A stretch of 64,000 bases of DNA from Ahrensia sp. (GCA_002706335.1 PAKZ01000043.1:62001-126000), one strand, 5' to 3'; shown: positions 44,792 to 53,539, numbered from the stretch's first letter. Numbers and translations are program-made. The notes: generated by a model not told the origin, from the sequence alone.

Positions 44792-45712
44792 TCAGATATC
44801 CACGCCTTCGAGATCGTTGTAGCGCGCTTCATGGCGCTTGAACTCGGGCTGGCCCATCAGTTGCCAGATGTCGTCGATGCTTGCCAGCAGGTCGGGCCTG
44901 TGAACGATCTCGCCGCTACCTGTAGACTGCTTGAGAATCGCGAGCGCAGATTCCATCGCCTGGATGGCGGCGGCTGGCAGCATGCGCGGGAAGGTCACAC
45001 GCTTGACGCCGATTTCCTCAAGAACTTTCAAGGGGATCAAGGGAGTGGTGGGTCTTGTACGAATGCCGAACCCCATATTGACGGAGACCGGAACGTCGAT
45101 CGCGTCGACCAGCGCCTTTATCTGGTCCTCTCCGCCGATCGCATCGGCGAAAATCATGTCGGCGCCCGCCTTGGCGTAGAGCTGGGCGCGGCGGATCGCG
45201 CCTTCAAGCCCCTCGACCGCAATTGCGTCGGTGCGGGCCAGAATGATGAAGTCGTCGTCCTTGCGAGCGTCGCAGGCCGCCTCGATCTTGCGCGCCATCT
45301 CGCGCGGATCGACCACATCCTTGCCGTCCATGTGGCCACAGCGCTTGGGGCTCACCTGGTCTTCGATGTTTATCCCGGCGACACCGGCGTCCTCGAAAAG
45401 CCTAACCGTATGCAGCATGTTGGCCGGCGTGCCGTATCCGGTGTCCGCATCGGCCATTACGGGGATCGAGACCGACCGGGCGATCATTCGGCACGCCTCG
45501 ACATTGTCGCTCAGCCCCATGATGCCGACATCCGGTACGCCGAGCCGCGAATTTGAGAGACCGGCCCCGGTAGTGCAGGCGGTCTTGTAGCCCATCTTCT
45601 CCACCAGCCGAACGCTGTATCCATCGAACACGCCGGGTGACACGATCAGTTCGTCGGCTGCCATGAGCTCGCGCATGCGCGCGGTCGGTTTCGTCATCGT
45701 GTCGCCGCTCAT
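44792..45712 (-). CDS. isocitrate lyase/PEP mutase superfamily C-C lyase (PrpB/dimethylmalate lyase-like)
   Basis: 306-residue TIM barrel. K123-R-C125-G-H is the lyase signature with catalytic Cys, and Mg ligands are D88-x-D90 and E117-D118. This pattern fits 2-methylisocitrate lyase (PrpB) and 2,3-dimethylmalate lyase, not the phosphonate mutases. It should cleave a 2-hydroxy-di- or tricarboxylate into pyruvate plus another acid. The ATG at 45712 overlaps the GntR stop by 4 bases, so the regulator and lyase are one transcription unit; a long upstream frame is inside the GntR gene. An aconitase-family gene is divergent. Confidence 0.9.
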   Translation of the reverse strand: MSGDTMTKPTARMRELMAADELIVSPGVFDGYSVRLVEKMGYKTACTTGAGLSNSRLGVPDVGIMGLSDNVEACRMIARSVSIPVMADADTGYGTPANMLHTVRLFEDAGVAGINIEDQVSPKRCGHMDGKDVVDPREMARKIEAACDARKDDDFIILARTDAIAVEGLEGAIRRAQLYAKAGADMIFADAIGGEDQIKALVDAIDVPVSVNMGFGIRTRPTTPLIPLKVLEEIGVKRVTFPRMLPAAAIQAMESALAILKQSTGSGEIVHRPDLLASIDDIWQLMGQPEFKRHEARYNDLEGVDI

Positions 45713-46383
45713 ACTGCTTTTCTGCTCCCTGAATCGGATGTCTCGGTCGAGCCGTCGCTGAACAGCAGCTTTTCGAGGGAATTGGTAGCCCTTTGGATGT
45801 GCGTCCTCATCAGGGATTCCGCCAGCTCCGCATCGCGCGCCTTCATCGCGCGCAGCATCTGCCAGTGTTCCGCATAGGCATTCTCGCGACGGCCGGGCTT
45901 TTCGCCCGAGCGCGCGCGATAGAGCCGCAGCAGGTGATAAAGCTCGTCGCACAGAAGGGTCTGGATACGTACGTTCCCGCATCCCTTGGCGATGCGGACA
46001 TGGATATCGAGCGCATCGACGGTGTGATCGGTACGAGACCTGGCGAACTCCGAAAGCAGCGTGTCCAGCTCCGCATCCGGCATGTTTTTCGTGGCGAGGC
46101 GGATGGACATGCACTCCACTGCCTCGCGAAGCTGGAATATCTCGACCATGTCGGACGGCGACAATTCGACCACGCGGGCCTTCAGATAAGGCTCACGGAC
46201 GACGAGGCCGCGCCCCTGGAACATCTTGATCGCCTCGCGAACCGGACCTCTGCTGACCGAAAAGCGCTCGGCCAGCGCCGCCTCGTTCAATGTGCCGCCG
46301 AGCGGAATCTCGCCTGCGATCAAAAGCGCGAAAATCTTGTCGAAGATCTGGTTCACCAAAGGTGTCTGATCCGGCTCTTGCAT
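45709..46383 (-). CDS. GntR family transcriptional regulator (FadR subgroup, FCD domain)
   Basis: 224 residues: winged helix-turn-helix at about 10-75 (AALAERFSVSRGPVREAI is the recognition region) and an all-helical FCD ligand-binding domain at about 80-205, with metal-ligand His residues in LDIHVRIA, EHWQML and THIQRA. FadR-type regulators usually respond to a pathway metabolite and repress adjacent genes. It is divergent from the catabolic run and shares its operator-like repeat, so it probably controls it and itself. Confidence 0.92.
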   Translation of the reverse strand: MQEPDQTPLVNQIFDKIFALLIAGEIPLGGTLNEAALAERFSVSRGPVREAIKMFQGRGLVVREPYLKARVVELSPSDMVEIFQLREAVECMSIRLATKNMPDAELDTLLSEFARSRTDHTVDALDIHVRIAKGCGNVRIQTLLCDELYHLLRLYRARSGEKPGRRENAYAEHWQMLRAMKARDAELAESLMRTHIQRATNSLEKLLFSDGSTETSDSGSRKAV

Positions 46384-46392
46384 CCAACCGTC

Positions 46393-46405
46393 CTGTCAAC
46401 ACTTT
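46393..46405 (-). promoter_or_regulatory. candidate GntR operator copy A
   Basis: On the minus strand AAAGTGTTGACAG, 10 bases before the regulator's ATG. It cannot be a -35 element of that gene because no room remains for a -10 box, which favours an operator reading. Confidence 0.45.
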
Positions 46406-46472
46406 GAGCGGTTACATATCATTTGTTGGCAAGATAGACGACGAAAATGGCCCGTGCAAGCGTCAAATCCAA

Positions 46473-46506
46473 AAAGAGTTGACAGTTTTGCGGCTGGCTG
46501 TAGGCT
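46473..46506 (+). promoter_or_regulatory. promoter and operator copy B before the aconitase-family gene
   Basis: AAAGAGTTGACAGTTTT (46473-46489) contains TTGACA at 46479-46484; TAGGCT at 46501-46506 with a 16-base spacer is the best -10 candidate. It lies 34 bases before the ATG at 46540. Confidence 0.5.
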
Positions 46507-46539
46507 TTGTCGTATAGTCTGGAGTTCCCGAGAAGCGAC

Positions 46540-49236
46540 ATGCCAACAGTCACGCGCGAGCATATCCCGTTCTGCCGGTTCACGCCGCCGGATGGCGATA
46601 CGTTGAGCGCTGTCGACCTAGCCTCGTTGCTCGCCGATCGCACCGCGCCGCTGCCCTCATGTCTCAAGATCGTCCTCGAAAACGTGTGCCGTCAAGTCGC
46701 GACGGGCAGTGCGAAGCCGGCTTTGGCGCGCGAGATCGCCACATGGACAGCCCAATCCTCCAATCTCTCTGTCCCGCTGCTCGTGTCTCGGCTGATCATG
46801 CCCGATTCGAGCGGCCTGCCGGTACTGATGGATCTTGCCGCCGCGCGCGACGCGGCCTGCGCCGCCGGGCTAAGCGCCGACGCGGTCGAACCGCGTGTGC
46901 CGATATCGCTGGTGATCGACCACTCGCTGATCGTGGACGCCGCCGGAAGAGCTGATGCGCGCGCGCGCAATATCGCCGAGGAATACCGGCGCAATGCCGA
47001 GCGCTACAGCTTCTTCAAATGGGCGCAGCAGGCATTCTCCAACCTCCGGGTCGTGCCGCCGGGTGCGGGGATTATCCACCAGGTTCATCTGGAAAAGCTC
47101 GCCATGCTGGTCGATATGGTGGACGTGCCGGGCCAGGGCCGCGTCGCCGCGCCTGAGTTCGTTCTGGGGTGCGACAGTCACACGCCGATGGTCAACGGTA
47201 TGGGTATGTTGGCCTGGGGTGTCGGCGGCATCGAGGGGGAGGCGGCGGCGCTGGGGCAGCGGCACGTGGCGCGCATACCGCGGGTCGTCGGGGTCCGTTT
47301 GGCCGGGCGGTTGCCGGCCGGCGCAACGACCACCGATGTGGTGCTTACGATTACCGAGAAGCTTCGCAAGGTCGGCGTCGTCGGCGATTTCGTGGAGTTC
47401 TTTGGCGAGGGCGTCGCGGCGATGTCGGTGCCCGAGCGGGCCACCATCGCCAACATGGCCCCTGAATACGGCGCCACGATCGGCTATTTCCCGATCGATG
47501 CGAAAGTGATCGACTATATGTGCCAGTCCGGCCGCAGCGAGCCCCATGTGGCCATGGTTGATGCCTATGCCCGGGCGACGGGCCTGTTCGTCGAGGATCA
47601 CGCGATCGAGGCGGACTATTCCGAGGTGGTCGACATCGATCTGGGAGCGATCGTCGCCTCGGTGGCCGGTCCGAAGCGGCCGCAGGATCGCGTGGCGCTG
47701 ACCGAAATCAAGCCTTCCTTCGCCGAGGCGCTGGCGGCGCCAGCCGCAGACGGAGGTTTCGATGTGGCGCCCGAAAAGCGCGACATGGCTGTCACGGTCG
47801 ACGGCATGGATGCGCCCCTGAGGAACGGTTCGATCGTGATTGCGGCTATCACCTCATGCACGAACACCTCCAACCCGGCGGTCATGCTGGCGGCCGGGTT
47901 GTTGGCGCGCAACGCGGTGCGCAAGGGGTTGATGACACCCGGCTGGGTCAAGACATCAATGGCACCGGGGTCGCGTCTGGTCGAAGACTATCTTCGCTTC
48001 ACCGGACTGCTGGAGAGTCTCGAAACGCTCGGCTTCCATGTCGTAGGCTTCGGATGCACGACGTGTTCGGGGAAATCTGGTCCGATTGCGCCGGCGCTCG
48101 CCGAAGCGATTGCCGCCAACGATCTTGTCGCCGCGGCCGTTCTTTCAGGCAACCGCAACTTCGAGGGCCGAATCCATCGCTCCTGCCGCGCGAACTATCT
48201 CGCCTCCCCGCCACTGGTCGTGGCCTTCGCGCTTGCCGGACGTGTCGACATCGATTTCGAGAAGGAAGCGCTCGGGACGGGTCCGGATGGCCAGCCGGTT
48301 TATCTGAAGGACATTTGGCCGGCTCCCGATGAACTGGCTATGCTGATGCGCGAGACCGTAACTCCCGCTCAGTTCCGCCAGAGCTATGCGAGTCTCTTCG
48401 ACGGCACAGATCTCTGGAAGCAGCTTGAGACGCAGTCCGGACGGCGTTTCAAATGGGATCCGGCGTCGACCTATGTCTGCCGTCCGCCTTTTTTCGATAC
48501 CGCCGCCGTGCCCCTGCCGGACACTCTTGGCAATGCAAGGGTCCTGCTTAAGACAGGAGATTCGCTCACCACGGACCATATCACGCCGAGCGGCGAGATA
48601 TCGCCAGCCTCCGTGGCTGGGCGCTATCTGCTCGACCGTGGTGTGAAGGAGCGCGACTTCAACGCAGTGACCCAGCGGCGCGGCAATCATGAATTCATGT
48701 CTCGCATTACATTTGCCAATCAGCGCCTGAAGAACTTTCTGACACCGGGAATCGAAGGGGGTGTTACGCGGACTTCGCCCGATGCGGATCCGATCCCGAT
48801 GTACGAGGCGGCGCAATCGTTCCGGCGAGCGGGTTCGGCGGCCATCGTTCTCGCCGGTCGCGACTACGGCATGGGGTCGAGTCGGGACTGGGCCGCAAAG
48901 GGTCCGAAACTGCTGGGGGTGAGGGCCGTGCTCGCGGAGAGCTACGAGCGCATCCACCGCTCCAACCTGATCGGTGTAGGCATCGTTCCGCTGGTTTTCG
49001 AGAACGGAGATACGGCCGCATCGCTCGGCTTGACCGGATTCGAGGAATTCCGCTTCGGCAATATCCATGCAGCGGTCCGCGATGGCGAAGCGGTTGCTGT
49101 CGAGGCTACGCCCGATAACGGAGCGCCGCGCCGGTTCGAGGCCCGCGTCGACGTCGGCGGGGGCGTGGAACGCGACCTACTCTTTTCCGGCGGCATGTTC
49201 GCAGCCTTGCTCGGCAGATTGGAAGAAGCGGCATGA
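46540..49236 (+). CDS. aconitase-family hydratase (AcnA-like, divergent)
   Basis: 898 residues, single chain with the [4Fe-4S] hydratase fold. Cluster ligands are in SCTNTSNP and in GCTTCSGKSG (canonical form GCTTCIGNSG), and RDYGMGSSRDWAAKG is the C-terminal swivel-domain motif. It would dehydrate/hydrate a 2-hydroxy-polycarboxylate such as citrate, methylcitrate or an alkylmalate. Its place in a substrate-specific operon argues against being the main TCA aconitase. The open frame starts at a TTG (46507), but the ATG at 46540 is the better start. The amidohydrolase overlaps its stop (ATGA). Confidence 0.88.
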   Translation: MPTVTREHIPFCRFTPPDGDTLSAVDLASLLADRTAPLPSCLKIVLENVCRQVATGSAKPALAREIATWTAQSSNLSVPLLVSRLIMPDSSGLPVLMDLAAARDAACAAGLSADAVEPRVPISLVIDHSLIVDAAGRADARARNIAEEYRRNAERYSFFKWAQQAFSNLRVVPPGAGIIHQVHLEKLAMLVDMVDVPGQGRVAAPEFVLGCDSHTPMVNGMGMLAWGVGGIEGEAAALGQRHVARIPRVVGVRLAGRLPAGATTTDVVLTITEKLRKVGVVGDFVEFFGEGVAAMSVPERATIANMAPEYGATIGYFPIDAKVIDYMCQSGRSEPHVAMVDAYARATGLFVEDHAIEADYSEVVDIDLGAIVASVAGPKRPQDRVALTEIKPSFAEALAAPAADGGFDVAPEKRDMAVTVDGMDAPLRNGSIVIAAITSCTNTSNPAVMLAAGLLARNAVRKGLMTPGWVKTSMAPGSRLVEDYLRFTGLLESLETLGFHVVGFGCTTCSGKSGPIAPALAEAIAANDLVAAAVLSGNRNFEGRIHRSCRANYLASPPLVVAFALAGRVDIDFEKEALGTGPDGQPVYLKDIWPAPDELAMLMRETVTPAQFRQSYASLFDGTDLWKQLETQSGRRFKWDPASTYVCRPPFFDTAAVPLPDTLGNARVLLKTGDSLTTDHITPSGEISPASVAGRYLLDRGVKERDFNAVTQRRGNHEFMSRITFANQRLKNFLTPGIEGGVTRTSPDADPIPMYEAAQSFRRAGSAAIVLAGRDYGMGSSRDWAAKGPKLLGVRAVLAESYERIHRSNLIGVGIVPLVFENGDTAASLGLTGFEEFRFGNIHAAVRDGEAVAVEATPDNGAPRRFEARVDVGGGVERDLLFSGGMFAALLGRLEEAA

Positions 49237-50606
49237 CCTACGATCTTGTGCTCAAAGATGGCGAAATCGTCTTTCCCGGCGAAGGGCTGGCCAAAGGCTC
49301 TATTGCCGTGAAAGGTGGAAAGATCGCTGCCCTGCTCTCGCCGGGCGAACATGTTGAGGCGCGCCGGGTCATCGACTGCACAGACCGGCTGATCATGCCG
49401 GGGCTGATCGACCCTCACACCCATATCGGTTTTGGCGACAAGGAAAACGACTGGCTGACGGAAAGCCGCACCGCCGCGCTCGGCGGGGTGACCGGGCTGT
49501 TCAGCTTTTGGCGCAGCGACGATCTCGGCGCGGCAACCGGGCCTTGGCGCAACGCGGCGCTCGAGCGGTCGGCGATCGATTTCGGCTTTCATTTCGGCGT
49601 GACGTCGCGACGCCACGTGGCGGAACTGGCGGCGCTGTCGCAGCGTTTCGGCGTTACTTCGGTAAAGGTCTATCTGATGTACAAGGGCGCAGCCGGCGCC
49701 GCCAAAGGCTTCGGCGAAGTCGATGACGGACTACTTTTCGCGGCGCTGCAGGCCGGCGCCAAAATTCCGAACGGCGTCGTCGGGGTTCACTGCGAGAACA
49801 CCGAGGTGATCCCGGTGCTGCGAGAACCGCTGAAAGCGGCGGGTCGCGATGATCTCAAAGTGTGGGACGAACAATCTCCCGGCTTCCTAGAAACGGAAAA
49901 TGTCTTTCGCGTCAGCTACTTCGGGGAGAAGACCGGCTGCCCCGTCAATATCGTCCACATGTCGGCGGTCGAGAGCCTCGATCTCGTGCGCAGGCTGCGC
50001 CACCGCAACCGCCCGCCGATTCATATCGAGACCTGTATCCACTATCTTTCGCTGACGCGCGACGCCGATATCGGCAACATCGGCAAGGTGAACCCGCCAT
50101 TGCGCTGCCAGACAGATGTCGACGGCCTGTGGGAAGGGGTGCGCACCGGGGAAGTGTCGACCATCGGCTCCGACCATGTGCCGCGCAAGCGGTCGACCAA
50201 GGGGCCGGACATCTGGCAGGCGTCGGCCGGCTTTCCGGGAATCGCGCAGATCTTGCCGGTGCTGTTGAGTGAAGGTTGGCGCAAGCGCGGCATTCCGCTC
50301 CAAACGCTCGCCGCGGCCACGTCGCGCAATGTCGCCGAACTCTATTCGGTTCCAAACAAGGGGCGTATCGCGCCCGGTTTCGACGCCGATCTGGTGGTGG
50401 TGGATCCGGACAAGGAGACGACGGTCGACGCCGCCGACTATCCGTCCCATTCCGACTATTCGCCCTATCAGGGGATGACCTTCACGGGCGCCGTTCAGCA
50501 CACGATCCTTCGGGGCATGCCGCTGGTCGAAGACGGCGCGCTTACAACCGACATTGAGGCTGGCGGGGCATACCTGCACCGCGCGCCGCAAGGGGAAACG
50601 AAATGA
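49233..50606 (+). CDS. cyclic amidohydrolase (dihydropyrimidinase/hydantoinase/dihydroorotase type)
   Basis: 457-residue metal-dependent hydrolase. DPHTHIGFG provides H62-x-H64, SVKVYLMYKG the likely carboxylated Lys145, HCENTEV and IHIETCIHYL the further His ligands, and GSDHVPRK the catalytic Asp. Members open cyclic amides or imides such as dihydropyrimidines, hydantoins, allantoin and dihydroorotate. It starts inside the aconitase stop and overlaps the amidase start, so translation is coupled. The precise ring substrate is unknown. Confidence 0.88.
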   Translation: MTYDLVLKDGEIVFPGEGLAKGSIAVKGGKIAALLSPGEHVEARRVIDCTDRLIMPGLIDPHTHIGFGDKENDWLTESRTAALGGVTGLFSFWRSDDLGAATGPWRNAALERSAIDFGFHFGVTSRRHVAELAALSQRFGVTSVKVYLMYKGAAGAAKGFGEVDDGLLFAALQAGAKIPNGVVGVHCENTEVIPVLREPLKAAGRDDLKVWDEQSPGFLETENVFRVSYFGEKTGCPVNIVHMSAVESLDLVRRLRHRNRPPIHIETCIHYLSLTRDADIGNIGKVNPPLRCQTDVDGLWEGVRTGEVSTIGSDHVPRKRSTKGPDIWQASAGFPGIAQILPVLLSEGWRKRGIPLQTLAAATSRNVAELYSVPNKGRIAPGFDADLVVVDPDKETTVDAADYPSHSDYSPYQGMTFTGAVQHTILRGMPLVEDGALTTDIEAGGAYLHRAPQGETK

Positions 50607-51322
50607 CCGAACGGATCTGGGACAAATTCCTGACCGACAAGGACAAGGAAATCTATCAGCTCGCCGGCTACGGCAAACGCGGCGGCTTCGGCAAGCGGCC
50701 GGCGCTCTTCGTCATCGACGTGCAGTATAATTTTTGCGGCGACGAACCCGGGCTGAGCCATGCGGAAGGGCTGAAGCAATACCGGACCTATTGCGGCGAG
50801 GTCGGTTGGAAGGCAGTGCCCCATATCGAGCGGCTCATGCATATCGCGCGGCGGAAGAACCTGCCGATCTTCTACACCCAATCGGAACGCCGGCCCGACA
50901 TGATCGACAGCGGCGTGCAGACGGGCAAGAACCATCGCGGCCGCGAGAAGACCTCGGTCGAAGGCAGCCATGCGACGCAGACCGTCGCACCGCTCGCGCC
51001 GCGGCCGGAGGATATCCTGATCGGCAAGCGCAAGCCTTCCGCATTCTTCGGCACGCTGTTCATGAGCCATCTCAACTTTCTGGATGTCGACACGCTGATC
51101 ATGACGGGGTGCACGTCGTCTGGATGCCTGCGCGCGACGACTGTCGACGCCTATTCCTTCAACTTCAAGACGATCATACCGGAGGAGACGGCATTCGATC
51201 GGTTCGAGGCCAGTCACGCGATCAACCTGTTCGACATCAACTGTAAATATGCCGATGTCATCCCGACTGAGGAGGTCGCGACTTATCTGGAAGGTTTGCC
51301 TGTGCGCGGTCCGACGGATTGA
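50603..51322 (+). CDS. isochorismatase-fold amidase (N-carbamoylsarcosine amidase/maleamate amidase-like)
   Basis: 239-residue cysteine hydrolase with a complete catalytic triad: D39 (VIDVQ), K144 (GKRKPSAFF) and C170 (TGCTSSGCLRATTVDA). This is the pattern of N-carbamoylsarcosine amidase, maleamate amidohydrolase (NicF) and related linear amidases. After ring opening by the upstream hydrolase, it would release ammonia (and CO2 from a carbamoyl group). Last gene of the first run; 180 bases of AT-rich regulatory DNA follow. Confidence 0.9.
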   Translation: MTERIWDKFLTDKDKEIYQLAGYGKRGGFGKRPALFVIDVQYNFCGDEPGLSHAEGLKQYRTYCGEVGWKAVPHIERLMHIARRKNLPIFYTQSERRPDMIDSGVQTGKNHRGREKTSVEGSHATQTVAPLAPRPEDILIGKRKPSAFFGTLFMSHLNFLDVDTLIMTGCTSSGCLRATTVDAYSFNFKTIIPEETAFDRFEASHAINLFDINCKYADVIPTEEVATYLEGLPVRGPTD

Positions 51323-51349
51323 TCGCGCTATGTGCATAATTAACATGCA

Positions 51350-51365
51350 GATTGTTGACACTTTG
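51350..51365 (+). promoter_or_regulatory. candidate GntR operator copy C
   Basis: GATTGTTGACACTTTG, 28 bases after the amidase stop and 138 before the flavin monooxygenase start. TTGACA at 51355-51360 has no convincing -10 partner. Confidence 0.4.
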
Positions 51366-51443
51366 TCATTTTTTGAAGCGGCATATGCGAGTTTCGTGGC
51401 TGAAATTTGAGAAAAAGAACGAATTCCGCGCTTCTTCAAAAAT

Positions 51444-51475
51444 AGTGTTGACACTTTTATGAGTGGCGGTAGCAT
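51444..51475 (+). promoter_or_regulatory. promoter and operator copy D before the flavin monooxygenase gene
   Basis: AGTGTTGACACTTTT (51444-51458) holds the dyad AGTGT-TG-ACACT and the -35 TTGACA (51448-51453). TAGCAT at 51470-51475, with a 16-base spacer, is the candidate -10. It stands 28 bases before the ATG at 51503. Confidence 0.55.
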
Positions 51476-51502
51476 GGGATCATCAGAGGCCGCGAGGTGG
51501 GA

Positions 51503-52696
51503 ATGACCGACGCGAATATCGGGAAGATGATTGTTGCAGGGGCCGGGCCGGTGGGTTTGACGCTCGCTCTCATGCTGCGGCGCGCCGGCATCGACGTCAC
51601 CGTTGTCGAGAAGCGGGCCACGGTAAACCTCCAGTCCAAGGCGTCGACGTTCCATGCGTCGACCATCGATCTTCTCGAAACCTGTGACGTTCTCGATTCC
51701 ATGTTGGCGAAAGGGACTCGGGTCGACAGCGTTCAGTATCGCGCGCCCGACGGAGTGGTTCTGGCGCAGCTGGATTTCGACCTCCTGAAAGATCGCGTTC
51801 GCAACCCGTTCCGGATGCACTACGAGCAGGGCGAACTGACGACCCTGATGCGCGACCTGTTCGTCAAGGAAGGCGGCGACCTGCGGTTCAACGCCGGCGT
51901 GTCCGGGGGGGAGCAGGACGACGCGGGCGTGACCGTGACGACCGAGGATGGGCAGACGATTCGCGCCGGCGCTTTGTTTGGCTGCGACGGCGCCCAATCC
52001 TTCGTGCGCGAGGCAGTCCGGATCGGCTATGTTGAGAAGCCCTATCCGGGCATGGTCCTGCGGCTTTACGCGCAAACCGATATGCGCCAAATCTTCCCGG
52101 GCCTGGGCGGTATCGCCTATTTGCATCTCCGTGACGAGACCTGCAGCCTGTTGGAAATGCCCGATTGCTGGCGCATTGTCGTGCGCGTTCCCGCGGGCGT
52201 TTCAGAAACGGAGGCCATGACCGACGAGTGGGTCGTCGACAGGTTGCGCAACCTGCTGTCGATCGAAAAACTGATGCCGAGCGTGAGCGGCCGCGACGTC
52301 TATTCGGCGCGCAGCCGGCGGGCTTTCGCGGCGAGTGCCGGTCGCGTTTATCTCGCGGGCGACGCGCTCCATCTGACGAACACCAAGGGTGGAATGAACC
52401 TGAACGCCGGATTGCACGACGCTTTCGCCTATTCCCTGGCCGCCGTCGAATCCTTCGCTTGCGGCGATACCGCGCCGCTGGACCGGGCCGCATGGGAGCG
52501 CGAGCGAGTCGCCCGCTGCATCCTCTTGCCGCGCACAAGCGAAAACGCCGGCACCGGCAGCGAGCGGGTCAAGCGCATCGCGTCGATCACGACGTCTCCG
52601 GAAGGGGCGCGGGAATTCCTGGCCAAGCAGGCCATGCTGGACATGCTGGGCGGCGTTTCCCCGGAACTGGTGGGGACGGGGGCTGTCCATGTCTGA
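51503..52696 (+). CDS. FAD-dependent class A monooxygenase (aromatic hydroxylase family)
   Basis: 397 residues. GAGPVG (13-18) is the FAD ADP-binding motif, GCDGAQS the DG motif, and GDALHLTNTKGGMNLNAGL the FAD-ribityl GD motif. Such enzymes hydroxylate activated aromatic or hetero-aromatic rings using NAD(P)H and O2. The C-terminal part is short (no thioredoxin-like domain as in phenol hydroxylases). The start is ATG at 51503 with GAGG upstream; a GTG two codons earlier is possible. The next gene overlaps its end by 8 bases. Confidence 0.9.
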   Translation: MTDANIGKMIVAGAGPVGLTLALMLRRAGIDVTVVEKRATVNLQSKASTFHASTIDLLETCDVLDSMLAKGTRVDSVQYRAPDGVVLAQLDFDLLKDRVRNPFRMHYEQGELTTLMRDLFVKEGGDLRFNAGVSGGEQDDAGVTVTTEDGQTIRAGALFGCDGAQSFVREAVRIGYVEKPYPGMVLRLYAQTDMRQIFPGLGGIAYLHLRDETCSLLEMPDCWRIVVRVPAGVSETEAMTDEWVVDRLRNLLSIEKLMPSVSGRDVYSARSRRAFAASAGRVYLAGDALHLTNTKGGMNLNAGLHDAFAYSLAAVESFACGDTAPLDRAAWERERVARCILLPRTSENAGTGSERVKRIASITTSPEGAREFLAKQAMLDMLGGVSPELVGTGAVHV

Positions 52697-53483
52697 CATA
52701 AACGCAGCCTGCCGGCTCGGCACGATCGTGCCGCCGGCCAATCCCGCCGTCGAGCCGGAAATGCGTGTGCTCCTGCCTGCCGAGGCGGCGTGCCACTATG
52801 CCCGGCTTCCGGTGTTTCCCGACACGACGCTCTATGAGCGCAACGATCTCTATCTCAAAGCCTATCCGGCCGCACTCGAGAGCTTCGGCTCGCTCAGGCC
52901 CGATGCGATTTCCATTGCCATGACGGGTTCCTCATACAAGCTGTTGCCGGAGGGCGACATGCGCATGTGCAGGCAGCTGAGCGAACAGGCCGGCGTGCCG
53001 GTGGTGACCGCGAGCCTTGCCATTCTGGCTGTCCTGCGGGGGCTGCGGATGACGCGCATCGCGATGGTATCGCCCTATCCCAGCGAACTGACCCGGTTGG
53101 CGAAGTCCTACTGGATCTCAGCCGGCATGGACGTCGTCCAGGTTCACTCGATTTCCGATGAATTCCGGGCCTATGAACTGACGCCGGACGATGTCGGCGC
53201 GGAAGCCCGCAAAATCGACGCGTCGGCGGTGGACGCCACCGTCATAAGCGGAACGGGAGCCAACACGCTCGCGGCCCTTGCCGGGCTGAACGCGAGCTCG
53301 CCCGCGCCCTTCCTGCCATCCAATTTCTGCTCGGCGCTGGTCCTGACCGCGCTTTCCGGATTTCCCGCATCGCCGGCGCTACGCAGCGCGGCGCCGCAAT
53401 GGGAAGATCGCTGGGACAGCGCTCTTTCCGCGATCCGGGAGCAGATCAGCGACCTCACGGGTTCGACCGGAGGCGGGGAGTAG
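52689..53483 (+). CDS. Asp/Glu racemase-superfamily protein (maleate isomerase/arylmalonate decarboxylase-like) without both catalytic cysteines
   Basis: 264 residues. The fold is suggested by GTIVPPANPAVEPEM, the usual start of maleate isomerase-like proteins. The two catalytic cysteine positions (roughly 77-80 and 186-190) read AMTGSS and ISGTGA, with no Cys at either; the remaining cysteines (8, 35, 94, 214) lie elsewhere. It therefore cannot use the two-cysteine mechanism of maleate isomerase or racemases. It overlaps the flavin monooxygenase and precedes the transporter. The reaction is unknown. Confidence 0.8.
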   Translation: MSDINAACRLGTIVPPANPAVEPEMRVLLPAEAACHYARLPVFPDTTLYERNDLYLKAYPAALESFGSLRPDAISIAMTGSSYKLLPEGDMRMCRQLSEQAGVPVVTASLAILAVLRGLRMTRIAMVSPYPSELTRLAKSYWISAGMDVVQVHSISDEFRAYELTPDDVGAEARKIDASAVDATVISGTGANTLAALAGLNASSPAPFLPSNFCSALVLTALSGFPASPALRSAAPQWEDRWDSALSAIREQISDLTGSTGGGE

Positions 53484-53539
53484 ACCGGACCGCAAGCGGT
53501 TCAAGGGCATCAAATCAAGCAGAGGAAGGGCATACGACA

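Noticed and set aside
50495-52126. 543-codon antisense frame across amidohydrolase, amidase and monooxygenase genes
   Set aside because: It crosses three real genes and a regulatory gap and shows shadow-type composition.
50603-53483. Aerobic nicotinate pathway (NicC, NicF, NicE)
   Set aside because: The monooxygenase, amidase and racemase-fold protein look superficially like NicC, NicF and NicE, but there is no ring-cleaving NicX, deformylase NicD or nicotinate hydroxylase, and the NicE-like protein lacks both cysteines.
49233-53483. Purine/allantoin pathway (HpxO, allantoinase, allantoin racemase)
   Set aside because: Hydroxyisourate hydrolase, OHCU decarboxylase and allantoate enzymes are missing, and the monooxygenase N-terminus resembles phenol-type hydroxylases more than HpxO.
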